NCBI GenBank assembly: GCA_039028155.1
Contig: JBCCIS010000018.1
Coordinates: forward strand, 1 to 64,000
Reading direction: 5' to 3'
DNA from: Pseudomonadota bacterium
GTDB lineage: Bacteria > Pseudomonadota > Alphaproteobacteria > SP197
Length of the DNA: 64,000 nt
Shown here: piece after piece, positions 1-8,508 of the stretch
Layout of the letters: each line of letters starts with the position of its first letter
How positions within the stretch are numbered: position 1 is the stretch's first letter
The notes under the pieces: generated by a model
What the model was told of the DNA's origin: nothing
The model's database searches: none
Seen by the model: only the letters and a program-made list of their open reading frames with translations
Program-made: the position numbers and the translations under genes

Positions 1-893
1 ATCAGGTGGTCTTCCAGATGGCGGCCGACCGCTGGCACCGCGGCGTTGACGGCGATGCCGTGCTCGGACAGATGGGCGGGATCGCCGACGCCCGACAGCA
101 GAAGAAGCTGGGGCGAGTTGATGGCGCCACCGGCCAGGATGACCTCGCGTTCGGCATCATAGCGTTCGACGTTGCCACCACGCTCGACGTCGACACCGAC
201 GGCGCGTTTGCCGTCGAAGACGACGCGGTGGGCGAGCGCCTGGGACAGCAGCGTCAGGTTGGCGCGCTGCAAGGCCGGGCGCAGGTAACCGTCGGCGGTG
301 CTCCAGCGCTTGCCGTTGCGCGTGAAGCTCTGGGCGACGTGGAACCCTTCGTGGTGTTCGCCGTTCTGATCCTCGGTATAGGCGTAGCCGGCCTCGCGTC
401 CGGCGGCGAGAAACGCCTGGTCCAGCGGGTGTTGGGCCGGACAGGACTCGATGTGTTGGGGACCGTCGCCGCCGCGCCAGTCGTCGGCGCCACGATCGAA
501 GGTCTCCATCTTCTTGAAGTAGGGCAGGCAGTGGGCATAGGACCACGCATTCAGGCCGCCGGCGGCCCAGCCATCGTAGTCGCGGGGGTTGCCCCGGTTG
601 GCGACCATGCCGTTGATCGACGACGAACCGCCCAGCACGCGACCGCGCGCTTCAAGAATGCCGCGTCCATTCAGGTGCGGCTCCGGCTCGCCAACGTAGT
701 CCCAACCAAACCGTGTATCGCGTGCGGCCATGGCGGCGGCGGCCGGCATCTGGATCAGCAGGTTCTTGTCGCTGCCGCCAGCTTCGACCAGCAGCACGCT
801 GGCGCCGGCGTCCTCGCTCAACCGGTTGGCCAGCACGCAACCGGCGGAGCCTGCGCCGACGATGATGTAGTCGTAGCGTTTCGTCTGAGCCAT
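1..893 (-). CDS. GMC-family FAD oxidoreductase (choline dehydrogenase-like), N-terminal part
   Basis: Reading leftwards from the ATG at 891-893 gives about 297 residues of a glucose-methanol-choline oxidoreductase. The gene runs off the left edge, so the C-terminal catalytic His region is not visible. The FAD-binding Rossmann motif GAGSAGCVLANRL lies at residues 13-25 and the GMC signature GGSSSINGM near 88-96, followed by NRGNPRDYDGW. Family members oxidise primary alcohols (choline and others) with FAD. The substrate cannot be named from this half. The gene diverges from the cupin gene at 1031 across about 137 bp. Confidence 0.93.
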   Translation of the reverse strand, partial: MAQTKRYDYIIVGAGSAGCVLANRLSEDAGASVLLVEAGGSDKNLLIQMPAAAAMAARDTRFGWDYVGEPEPHLNGRGILEARGRVLGGSSSINGMVANRGNPRDYDGWAAGGLNAWSYAHCLPYFKKMETFDRGADDWRGGDGPQHIESCPAQHPLDQAFLAAGREAGYAYTEDQNGEHHEGFHVAQSFTRNGKRWSTADGYLRPALQRANLTLLSQALAHRVVFDGKRAVGVDVERGGNVERYDAEREVILAGGAINSPQLLLLSGVGDPAHLSEHGIAVNAAVPAVGRHLEDHL

Positions 894-1030
894 GCGTGCA
901 ATCTGGAAGATTGGGCGTCGCAGTGCAACCAAGGACTCCGGAGGCACGGCGGGGGTGAGGGAAAACTATCCGACGGCCCACGCATCGCTCTATGATGTCT
1001 TGAGCCGGCGCCGCGCGACAGGAGGTCATG

Positions 1031-1366
1031 ATGGAAGCCCTGAAGGACGCCAGTCATCTTTTCGAAGTCGATCGCTATGACGTGCACGCCGAACGCCCGG
1101 GGTTTCGTATCGCCGAATACGATATCTCCGCGACGCAGCGGGTGCCTTGGCATTACCACAACCACATCGCCGATACGTTCTATGTGCTGGAGGGCCGGTT
1201 GCGGATTTATCTGCAGAACCCGAAGGAATCGGTTGATCTGGCGCCGGGCGAAACCTTCACTGTCGTGCCGAAGCGCCCGCACATGACGGCCAACGCGCTA
1301 GAGACAACAACGACCTTTCTGGTGCTCCAGGGTATCGGCGACTACGATTACGTGCCCTTGGTCTAG
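1031..1366 (+). CDS. small cupin-domain protein
   Basis: A single-domain cupin of about 111 residues. The metal-binding motif is visible as WHYHNHIADTFYVLEG (two His and a Glu in the usual cupin spacing), followed by the second cupin motif around PGETFTVVPKRPHMT. Such proteins act as metal-dependent dioxygenases, isomerases or ligand-binding proteins, so the reaction cannot be named. AGGAGG at 1020-1025 favours the ATG at 1031; the ATG at 1028 is only 2 nt from it. The stop is 3 nt before the PhyH gene, so the two are probably cotranscribed and may act on the same small molecule. Confidence 0.85.
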   Translation: MEALKDASHLFEVDRYDVHAERPGFRIAEYDISATQRVPWHYHNHIADTFYVLEGRLRIYLQNPKESVDLAPGETFTVVPKRPHMTANALETTTTFLVLQGIGDYDYVPLV

Positions 1367-1369
1367 GCG

Positions 1370-2197
1370 ATGGTTCACCGTATTCGCTCGCAGGATATCC
1401 TGAGAGACGGTTTTACGGTCATCCCCGATGTTGTTCCACGATCCCTGATCGAGCCTGCCATCGATGCCATATGCGCGTGGGGTAACTTCGACCTCGACGA
1501 TCCGAATACATGGTACAGCAACGCGCCAGAGAACACCGGCATTGTACCGTTGCATCATGGGCAGGCGCTCTGGGATATCCGCCAGTGCCCATCGCTATAT
1601 GAGGCGTTTGTCGAGATCTGGGGCGATCGCAGCCTTCGCGTCAGCATGGACCGTTGTTGTTTTCGCCCGCCCTGGCGCTCCGGTGAGGCAGGCGTCGGTC
1701 AAGGCAACATTCACTGGGACGCCGATCCCTTGGGCGGTGACCCGGGATGGGTACAGGGCACCGTCTATCTGACCGATGTCGGCCCGGACGCCGGCGGGTT
1801 TCAGTGTGCGCCGCCGGTGTTCCGCGACCTCGACGCCTGGCTGAACGACCACGGCGATACGCTCGACCGCGATCAGCCGCCGATCGGTAACGAGGACATC
1901 GTGCAGGTCGAAGGCAAGGCCGGAGACGTTGTCGTCTGGCATCCCCTGTTGCCGCACGGTCCGGCGCCCAACCATACAGCGCGACCACGGCTGTCGTTCT
2001 TCGTGAAGATGGACCCGATGCCGAGTGATCGGACTGAGGTCGAGGACCGATACGAGGACGCGGTGTCATGGTGGCGAGAGAAACGGGCGCCGCCCTGGTG
2101 GCGTGACCTGCCAGGGCAACAGGACCCTGAACCGGGCCCGGTGGCCGATCTGAGCCCCCTGGGACGCAAGCTGATCGGACTGGATGACTGGGGTTGA
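1370..2197 (+). CDS. phytanoyl-CoA dioxygenase (PhyH) family oxygenase
   Basis: A 275-residue non-haem Fe(II)/2-oxoglutarate oxygenase of the PhyH family. The iron ligands can be placed as H115 and D117 in NIHWDAD and H196 in LLPHG, with R205 or R207 as the likely 2-oxoglutarate-binding arginine. Family members hydroxylate or halogenate very varied substrates, so no substrate is inferred. It follows the cupin gene by 3 nt and is followed by 85 nt of spacer before the carrier gene at 2283. Length and motif order are normal for the family. Confidence 0.88.
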   Translation: MVHRIRSQDILRDGFTVIPDVVPRSLIEPAIDAICAWGNFDLDDPNTWYSNAPENTGIVPLHHGQALWDIRQCPSLYEAFVEIWGDRSLRVSMDRCCFRPPWRSGEAGVGQGNIHWDADPLGGDPGWVQGTVYLTDVGPDAGGFQCAPPVFRDLDAWLNDHGDTLDRDQPPIGNEDIVQVEGKAGDVVVWHPLLPHGPAPNHTARPRLSFFVKMDPMPSDRTEVEDRYEDAVSWWREKRAPPWWRDLPGQQDPEPGPVADLSPLGRKLIGLDDWG

Positions 2198-2282
2198 GCC
2201 ATCGTTCGGGCGCCGCCCTATGCAAGCGCTCGACGTAACCGGGGTCGCTGGTTAGTCTCTGCCGGCATAGCAAGGGGCGGGT

Positions 2283-4520
2283 GTGACGACGGATTCATCA
2301 GGTTACGCGAAGCGGCTGCCGCTGTGGGTGGTGATTGGCGCGGTGGCCGGTATCGCGGTCGGCGTTTTCTTTGGCGATCGCGTCGAGATGCTGAACCCCA
2401 TCGGCGAGACCTATGTCCGGCTGATGGAGATTGTCGTCTTTCCCTACATCATCTGCTCGCTGCTGCACGGTTTGGGCAGACTGGCGCCGGATACCGCGTG
2501 GCGGCTGTTCCGCTGTGGTTGGCATGTCTTTGTCCTGGTGTGGGGCAGCACCTTCTTGTTGATCTTCGTGCTGTCCTTCGCGATTCCCGAGGTGCCGCCG
2601 GCCAACTTCATCGATGCCAGCCAGCCGCAGCAAAGCCTGGGCCTGCTGGAGCAACTGATCCCGGCCAATCCGTTCCTGGCCCTGGTGCGCAACTACGTGC
2701 CGGCGATTGTCGTGTTCTCTGTCATCTACGGCATCGCCATCCAGCGCGTCGACAACAAGGACTCGTTCCTGCAGATCCTGGATCTGATCCGCAACGCCAG
2801 CGTAACGATCTGGGGTTGGGTGGTGTTGCTGGCGCCGTTCGGTGTGTTCGCGCTGTTCGCCAAGGCGGCGGGCACGCTGGATACGACCTCGCTCAGCGAC
2901 TTGTCGCTCTATCTGATCATCATGATCGCCGGCACCGTGCTGCTGGCCTTTTGGGTGCTGCCGTCGCTGATGGTGGCGCTGTGTCCTATAAGGTCACGCT
3001 CGGTCATTCGCGATCTGCAGAACGGCCTGCTGATCGCGGTGGTCACCAGTCTGTCGGTGGCGGCGCTGCCATTTATCCAGCAGGCGGCGGAGAAGATGTG
3101 CGACCGCCACGAGATCAAGGACAAGAACCGCGGCGAAATCATCAAGACAACGCTGGCCATCAGCTACCCGCTGGCACAACTGGGTAACTTCTTCATCTGG
3201 CTGTTCATTCTGTTCAGCGCCTACTATTACCGCATACCGCTGACCGAGGGTAAGGAGATCGCCTTACCCTTCATCACCTTCCTGTCGGGCTTCGGCTCAC
3301 CGACGACCTCTGTTGATTCGGTCGACTTCCTGGCCAGTTGGGTGCGGTTCCCGACCGAGGCGACGGAACTCTATGTCAGCATGATGACGATCACGCGCTA
3401 CGGACAGGTCGTCGCGTCGGTCATGGGCTTCGCCTTCGTCACCTTCCTGGTGACGTTGAGCTATTACGGCATGCTGAAGCTTAGGCTGAGCCGCCTGATC
3501 TGGTCGCTCACCATCACAGTCGGCGTGCTTGCCGTCATCGTCGCGGGCGGGCGCTATATCCAAGACAACCTGGTTGGTCAGGAGACGCCATCCTATCTGG
3601 GCTACACGCTTGATTCATCGTTGACCGCCGGCGTAACGGTGCTCAACGAGTCGGAGAGTGCATCAAGCGATGAGCCCGGGGACAGCGATCAGGCGGACAG
3701 TGACCAGGCGGACAGCGACCAGGCGGACAGTGACCAGGCGGACGGCACGACCGCTCTGAGCCGTATTCAGAAGAGCGGCGTCATGACGGTCGGTTACAAT
3801 TCCAACATCATCCCATTCAGCTACCGCAACAGCAGCGGCGATCTGGTTGGCTTTGATATCGCCTATGTCTACCGGCTGGCCCAGGACCTGAACGTCAAGC
3901 TGAAGCTGGTACCGTTCGAATGGCAGAAGCTGGCCGATGATCTGGAAAACAACAGGTTCGATCTTGCGGTATCCGGTATCTACGTCAACGACGACCGCCT
4001 GCAGCGTTTTTCGGTGACCGAGCCCTATATGCAGAGCCCCGTCGCCTTGATCGTGAAATCCGATCAGGTCGACAACTTCCTGACGCGCGATTCCATACGC
4101 GCGCAGGATAATCTGGTGATAGGCGTGTTTGACGATCCGATCCTGATCCCACTCGCCAGGCGCTTGTTCCCCAATGCGCAGGTCAAGGTCGTCAGCGATT
4201 ATGACGAGCTGCCCAAACATCCGGAGATCGGCGCGGCGATCTGGACGTTGGAACAGGCCAAGGCCTGGACGGCGCACCGGAACGATTACACCGCCGTCGT
4301 ACCGGACAACGTCGGCAGTCCGTTCCTGATCGCCTATCTATTGCCGGCAAACTCCTCGGAGCTGACCCAGTTCTTGAACTATTGGATGCGCCTGCAGCGC
4401 GCCAGCGGCTTCCACGACCGCATGGTCCATCACTGGATCGAAGGCAAGCCCGATGTTTCCCAGGAATCGCGTTGGAACATCCTGGACGACGTGCTGGGCT
4501 GGGGCGATGAGAGGCGGTGA
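2283..4520 (+). CDS. fusion: DAACS-type (SDF) secondary carrier plus family 3 solute-binding domain
   Basis: A 745-residue protein, GTG start. Residues about 10-400 match the dicarboxylate/amino acid:cation symporter fold: NPIGETYVRLMEIVVFPYI near 38-56, a first re-entrant hairpin TSLSVAALPF near 255-264, a second GFGSPTTSVDSVDF near 336-349. The usual NMDGT motif of transmembrane segment 7 is absent; the matching stretch reads GNFFIWLF. An extra hydrophobic segment near 405-424 would carry the C-terminus to the periplasm. Then comes an acidic linker with four DSDQA units, then a complete family 3 periplasmic binding domain (about 489-735; PFSYRNSSGDLVGFDIAYVY). The likely role is uptake of an amino acid or dicarboxylate with a tethered binding domain. 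The next gene overlaps by 4 nt. Confidence 0.9.
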   Translation: MTTDSSGYAKRLPLWVVIGAVAGIAVGVFFGDRVEMLNPIGETYVRLMEIVVFPYIICSLLHGLGRLAPDTAWRLFRCGWHVFVLVWGSTFLLIFVLSFAIPEVPPANFIDASQPQQSLGLLEQLIPANPFLALVRNYVPAIVVFSVIYGIAIQRVDNKDSFLQILDLIRNASVTIWGWVVLLAPFGVFALFAKAAGTLDTTSLSDLSLYLIIMIAGTVLLAFWVLPSLMVALCPIRSRSVIRDLQNGLLIAVVTSLSVAALPFIQQAAEKMCDRHEIKDKNRGEIIKTTLAISYPLAQLGNFFIWLFILFSAYYYRIPLTEGKEIALPFITFLSGFGSPTTSVDSVDFLASWVRFPTEATELYVSMMTITRYGQVVASVMGFAFVTFLVTLSYYGMLKLRLSRLIWSLTITVGVLAVIVAGGRYIQDNLVGQETPSYLGYTLDSSLTAGVTVLNESESASSDEPGDSDQADSDQADSDQADSDQADGTTALSRIQKSGVMTVGYNSNIIPFSYRNSSGDLVGFDIAYVYRLAQDLNVKLKLVPFEWQKLADDLENNRFDLAVSGIYVNDDRLQRFSVTEPYMQSPVALIVKSDQVDNFLTRDSIRAQDNLVIGVFDDPILIPLARRLFPNAQVKVVSDYDELPKHPEIGAAIWTLEQAKAWTAHRNDYTAVVPDNVGSPFLIAYLLPANSSELTQFLNYWMRLQRASGFHDRMVHHWIEGKPDVSQESRWNILDDVLGWGDERR
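3681..3740 (+). repeat. four 15-bp tandem repeats coding the DSDQA linker
   Basis: Four head-to-tail 15-bp units (GACAGYGAYCAGGCG) at 3681-3695, 3696-3710, 3711-3725 and 3726-3740, differing only at synonymous pyrimidines. They encode four DSDQA pentapeptides in the acidic linker between the membrane carrier and the solute-binding domain. In-frame 15-bp repeats can change copy number by slippage, so linker length may vary between strains. Confidence 0.95.
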
Positions 4521-5617
4521 CAGACAAACCTGACATACCTGAGACCATGGCTGCCGTCTTGCTGATGGGTCACGGCGGTTTTGACATGCTGGACTATCGC
4601 ACGGACGTGCCGGTGCCGAAGCCCGGCGACGGCGAGGTGCTGATCCGGGTTCGCGCCGCCGGCATCAACAACACCGACATCAACACGCGAACCGCCTGGT
4701 ACTCGAAGGCCGTCACGACCGACACCAATGCCGGCGGCGCGGCCGGTTTCTCGGCGGCGTCGGACGATGACGGCAGTTGGGCCGGTGTGCCCCTGACGTT
4801 CCCGCGCATCCAGGGCGCCGATTGCTGTGGCACCATCGCCGCGGTCGGCACGGGTGTCGACGCCGCGCGGCTTGGCGAACGGGTCATCGTGCGCAACATG
4901 CTGCGCACGCCGGTCGAATACCGCCCGTTCGAATGCTGGACCTTCGGCTCGGAGTGCGACGGTGGCTTTGCGCAATTCGCGGTGGCGCCGTCGGGCGAGA
5001 GCCATCGGGTCGACTGCGATTGGTCGGACGCGGAGCTGGCTTCGATTCCATGCGCCTATTCAACCGCCGAAGGCATGTTGCACCGCACAGGGGTCAAGGA
5101 CGAACAGGTGTTGATCACCGGCGCGTCCGGCGGCGTCGGCTCGGCGGCGGTGCAGCTTTGCAAGCGCCGTGGCGCGGAGGTCTGGGCTGTCTGCGGCGGC
5201 GCCAAGGCGGACGAGGTGAGGGCCCTGGGCGCCGACCACATCGTCGAGCGCGGATCGGATCTGGTCGCGGCGCTGGGCCGGGAGTCCGTCGACGTGGTGG
5301 TCGACCTGGTCGCCGGCGGCGACTGGCCGAGCCTGCTGGACGTGTTGCGGCGCGGCGGACGTTACACGACGGCGGGCGCCATCGCGGGCCCGATTGTCGA
5401 ACTGGACGTGCGCACGCTCTATCTGAAGGACCTCAGCTTCTTCGGCTGCACCTTTCAGGACGATGTCGTGTTCGAGAACCTCGTCGGCTACATCGAACGC
5501 GGTGAGATTCGGCCGGTGGTCGCCAAGACATATCCGCTTGAAGACATCGTCGAGGCGCAACGCGACTTCCTGGATAAGAGACACACGGGCAAGCTGGTCC
5601 TGATCCCGCCCGCGTAG
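4517..5617 (+). CDS. zinc-type alcohol dehydrogenase-like / quinone oxidoreductase (MDR family)
   Basis: A medium-chain dehydrogenase/reductase of 366 residues with an N-terminal GroES-like domain and a C-terminal Rossmann domain. The nucleotide-binding motif is TGASGGVGSAAVQLCKRRGA (about 193-212), followed by LGADHIVERG, typical of NADPH-preferring members. The GTG start at 4517 overlaps the stop of the carrier fusion (GTGA), which implies translational coupling; an ATG at 4547 is an alternative. Substrate unknown. The coupling suggests it may metabolise something imported by the carrier, but that is inference. Confidence 0.85.
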   Translation: MTDKPDIPETMAAVLLMGHGGFDMLDYRTDVPVPKPGDGEVLIRVRAAGINNTDINTRTAWYSKAVTTDTNAGGAAGFSAASDDDGSWAGVPLTFPRIQGADCCGTIAAVGTGVDAARLGERVIVRNMLRTPVEYRPFECWTFGSECDGGFAQFAVAPSGESHRVDCDWSDAELASIPCAYSTAEGMLHRTGVKDEQVLITGASGGVGSAAVQLCKRRGAEVWAVCGGAKADEVRALGADHIVERGSDLVAALGRESVDVVVDLVAGGDWPSLLDVLRRGGRYTTAGAIAGPIVELDVRTLYLKDLSFFGCTFQDDVVFENLVGYIERGEIRPVVAKTYPLEDIVEAQRDFLDKRHTGKLVLIPPA

Positions 5618-5627
5618 CGGTCTGTCG

Positions 5628-6224
5628 CTATTGGTTATAGAGGCCGCCGCAGGCCACCTTGTTGCCGGCGCCGTTGCCGGTGGAGATACAGGTCGTCGCC
5701 TGACCGCCGCACGCAGCATCGTTGCCCGGCCCATTGCCGGTGATGACGCATTGGGTCGACATGCCACCGCAGGCCGCCGCGTTGCCAGCGCCATTGCCGG
5801 TGGTCACGCATTGTGTCGCCTTGCCGCCACATGCCGCCGCGTTGCCGGATCCTGTTCCCGTCGTTTCGCAGCGTGTCGCCTCGCCACCGCAGGCCGCCGC
5901 ATTCCCGGGGCCGATGCCGGTGGTCTCGCAGCGCGATGCCTTACCGCCGCACGCCGCGTCGTTGCCCGGGCCAATCCCCGTGGTGATGCAGCTCGTCGCA
6001 TCGTCGCCGCACGAGGCAACGTTGCCCGGTCCCATGCCCGTGGTGATGCAACTGCTGGAAACTGCCTGTAGACTTTGCAGCGGTGCGTCATGCGACAGCG
6101 CCGTCGACGGTTCCTGCCAGGGCGTGGCGAGGGTCGACGATGCAGAGGCGAAGACCAGGAAGTAGGCGGTGCCGGCGCAGCGTACGGCACACCGCCGCCA
6201 GGTCTTCCACGTGCTTGCGATCAT
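5628..6224 (-). CDS. secreted protein of seven 20-residue cysteine repeats
   Basis: A 198-residue protein. The N-terminus has basic residues and a hydrophobic run (about 18-35), consistent with a signal peptide. Residues 59-198 are seven exact 20-residue units of the form C-x-T-T-G-x-G-x-G-N-x-A-A-C-G-G-x-x-x-x. The 14 cysteines fall at 59/72, 79/92, 99/112, 119/132, 139/152, 159/172 and 179/192, that is CX12C alternating with CX6C with no exception. Regular G/N/G turns suggest a solenoid or beta-helix stabilised by one disulfide per turn in the periplasm or outside. I do not recognise the family. It converges with the dehydrogenase gene, only 10 nt away. Confidence 0.75.
   Translation of the reverse strand: MIASTWKTWRRCAVRCAGTAYFLVFASASSTLATPWQEPSTALSHDAPLQSLQAVSSSCITTGMGPGNVASCGDDATSCITTGIGPGNDAACGGKASRCETTGIGPGNAAACGGEATRCETTGTGSGNAAACGGKATQCVTTGNGAGNAAACGGMSTQCVITGNGPGNDAACGGQATTCISTGNGAGNKVACGGLYNQ
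5631..6050 (-). repeat. seven 60-bp tandem repeats inside the cysteine-repeat gene
   Basis: The coding repeats of the secreted protein are seven 60-bp units in direct tandem with no spacers. They are diverged at both synonymous and non-synonymous sites (for example ITTG/ETTG/VTTG and GPGN/GSGN/GAGN), so they are not a very recent expansion. The last unit (towards 5631) ends in GGLYNQ instead of the usual linker. Confidence 0.92.
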
Positions 6225-6292
6225 TCCCGCGAATCTCCGATCCGTATTGTGCGCGCGAGGCGCGATGGTCTTCGACTAACGACGGGCGACGC

Positions 6293-6868
6293 TTATGCCT
6301 CACCACGCTGGATCTTGGTCATGAGGTCGTAAACCTTCTCGCCGTCTGTGAGGTAACGAAAGCCGACACCAACATAGCCGCGTCCCTGCGTCGTGCCGCT
6401 GGTTTCCGTGATGCTCTCGCGGCGCTGGGCAAAGTTGATGGTGGCGAGCTCGCCGCGCCGGTAGTCGATCTCCGTCTGGCTGTTGATCGCGTAACTCTTG
6501 ACGCGGTGGCCCGAACCGCCACGGGCGATCAGCGCGCGTTCGTTGGTGAGCGCGTAGCGTGTGCGCGATCGCGTGACGGAATCGGAGATGATCGGCACGG
6601 CAAGCCACAGGACGCCAAGCACGATGACGGCAACGCCGGCGCCTTGGGGAAAGCCGCTGGTTGAGGGCGTGCCGGTGATATGCTCACCGAAGATCAGGTA
6701 GACAAAGATGGCGATGAACAGGATGCCAAACGCCAGTCGGCGCCGAAGACGACCGTCCAGGCGAATGCCGGATGCGGGCCGACCTTGCCATAGGAGGCGC
6801 TCGCCATCGTTGAGATAGGGTTGCCACAAAGCGGCATCCGCTGAATCGCCGGCCGTGTCCTTTGCCAT
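6293..6868 (-). CDS. inner-membrane protein with a bacterial PH-like domain
   Basis: A 191-residue protein. The opening motif DGERLLWQGRPASGI (about 21-35) is typical of small alphaproteobacterial membrane proteins with a C-terminal bacterial PH domain. Two membrane segments follow (about 48-60 and 78-95), then the PH-like part: TRYALTNERALIARGG and the Arg/Ser-rich strand around VKSYAINSQTEIDYRRGELATI. Function unknown; some databases misname relatives as aspartate carbamoyltransferase, which nothing here supports. GAGG lies about 8 nt upstream of the ATG. Confidence 0.75.
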   Translation of the reverse strand: MAKDTAGDSADAALWQPYLNDGERLLWQGRPASGIRLDGRLRRRLAFGILFIAIFVYLIFGEHITGTPSTSGFPQGAGVAVIVLGVLWLAVPIISDSVTRSRTRYALTNERALIARGGSGHRVKSYAINSQTEIDYRRGELATINFAQRRESITETSGTTQGRGYVGVGFRYLTDGEKVYDLMTKIQRGEA

Positions 6869-7029
6869 ACCGTGCCTCTACCAAACGCCAAGCCGAGCGG
6901 AGTCATACACGACTATAGGGCGATGGGGCTATGGCCTTGTGTCGTGCGGCGTGTGCGCCGTGATCGGCATGGGTTCGAGCGAAGCGTCGACGACATTCGT
7001 AATCTGTGAGGCCGACTTCTGGACATGGA

Positions 7030-8283
7030 TCAGGGGTCTCGGGGGGCAAGAGGACTGTCGGATTTGTCCATAGCCTGCGTTTCAGCGCAGGGGCCCATGG
7101 CTGCAATGACCTTGGCGTAGCGTTTTGCCGCGGGCATGGCGGAAAGACCGTGCAGCAGTGCGCTGATCCACACAGCGTTGATCGCAAGCGCCAAGACGGG
7201 TGCGGAGAGCGCATCGGTAATCTGCTCCAGGATGAGGAGCGCGAAAAGTGCCGTCGCCAAGCCGCGCGGACCGAACCAGCCGAAGAAGAGACGGGTGACG
7301 GGTGCGGCATCGGTGCCGATCAGCGAGAGCCAGATCGCCAGGGGTCGCACGATGAATAGGCTGATCAGGATGATCGCGAGGCTCGACCAGGTGAGCTGCT
7401 GGATCGCGTCGGGCACCAGCGCCAAGCCGAGCAGGAAGAACGCGGCCCAGGCCAGCATCTGGCCTTCGCTCTCGGTGAACTCGTAGACGAACTTGCAACG
7501 GCCCTGGACGATCGCGCCGAAGGTCAGGCCGCCGGTAAAGGCGGCGATGAACCCGTTGCCGCCAATCGCATTGGCGGCGAGGTAGCAGGCGAAGGCGAGC
7601 GCCAGTGCGGCGATGCCTTCGTAGATGGTCGAGGTCAGATTGCGGTCCTTCGCCAAAAGCAGCAGCTTGGCGCCCGTAAGGCCGATAACCAGACCGGCGA
7701 CGGGGCCGAGGATCAGTTGTTTGGCGGCGAAGACCAGCCAGCTTGTTTGTTCGCTGTCCATGGCTTCGGCAGCGAGGCTCGCGAACAGAAGGACGGCGGG
7801 CAGCGCGAGGCCGTCGTTGAGGCCGCTCTCGACGGTCAGCGCGCGCCGAACCCGTTCGGGCACCAGGGGATTGGTGACGACGGCCTGGCCGAGCGCTGCA
7901 TCGGTCGGCGCCAGGATCGCGGCGACCAGCGCCACGCCGACCAGAGGCCAGCCGTCGAGGAAGGGAAATGCCGCGAGCGTACCCAGCGCGATGGTGAGCG
8001 GCAGGCCGATCGCCAGCATGCGCACGGGCCAGACGTGTCGCTTGCGAAACGCCATGACGTCCATCTGGGCGGCGTCCAGGAACAGCAGCACGACAAGGGC
8101 GATCTCGGCCACCAGATGCAGGGCATGCACGATTTCCTCGTGCGGCAGTAGACCCGTCAGCGAGGCCAGATAGCCCAGCGCCAGAAACACCATGGGCGCG
8201 GTAATCACCGTCGTCGACAGCCGCTTGGCCACCAGGGCGAAGACAGCGGTCACCAGCATTACCACAAGCAGACCGACCGTCAT
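7030..8283 (-). CDS. CPA1-family cation:proton antiporter (NhaP-type)
   Basis: About 417 residues with roughly a dozen hydrophobic segments. The CPA1 signature is clear: ALVVLLFLDAAQMD early, then ILAPTDAALGQAVVTNP with the ion-binding TD pair, and RRALTVESGLNDGLALP with the conserved Glu/Asn/Asp. It should exchange Na+ or K+ for H+ across the inner membrane. The C-terminus is short and has no cytoplasmic regulatory domain. I chose the ATG at 8281-8283, which has GGGGGA 8-10 nt upstream; an upstream in-frame start at 8328 adds 15 residues unlike the family. Confidence 0.9.
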   Translation of the reverse strand: MTVGLLVVMLVTAVFALVAKRLSTTVITAPMVFLALGYLASLTGLLPHEEIVHALHLVAEIALVVLLFLDAAQMDVMAFRKRHVWPVRMLAIGLPLTIALGTLAAFPFLDGWPLVGVALVAAILAPTDAALGQAVVTNPLVPERVRRALTVESGLNDGLALPAVLLFASLAAEAMDSEQTSWLVFAAKQLILGPVAGLVIGLTGAKLLLLAKDRNLTSTIYEGIAALALAFACYLAANAIGGNGFIAAFTGGLTFGAIVQGRCKFVYEFTESEGQMLAWAAFFLLGLALVPDAIQQLTWSSLAIILISLFIVRPLAIWLSLIGTDAAPVTRLFFGWFGPRGLATALFALLILEQITDALSAPVLALAINAVWISALLHGLSAMPAAKRYAKVIAAMGPCAETQAMDKSDSPLAPRDP

Positions 8284-8508
8284 GCGATCACATGTCCCCC
8301 AAAGCACGGCCAGCCGGCCAGATCTCAACTGGTGACGCCGATGGCCAGCCGACGGCGGTCAACGGCAATGCACCGAGGTTTGATTAAGCCATTGTGCGCG
8401 AAATCTCACCAACTGTCTGTCGAAGCACCTTGCCCCGTTTGCCGTGACGCAGGCAGCAAGGCGTTGAAGACCGTGATTGCGGCGCGCAATGCGTGGTAGG
8501 TTTGCTCC

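Noticed and set aside
5631-6050. CRISPR-like array
   Set aside because: The repeats are coding, exactly 60 bp apart with no spacers, and no cas genes are present.
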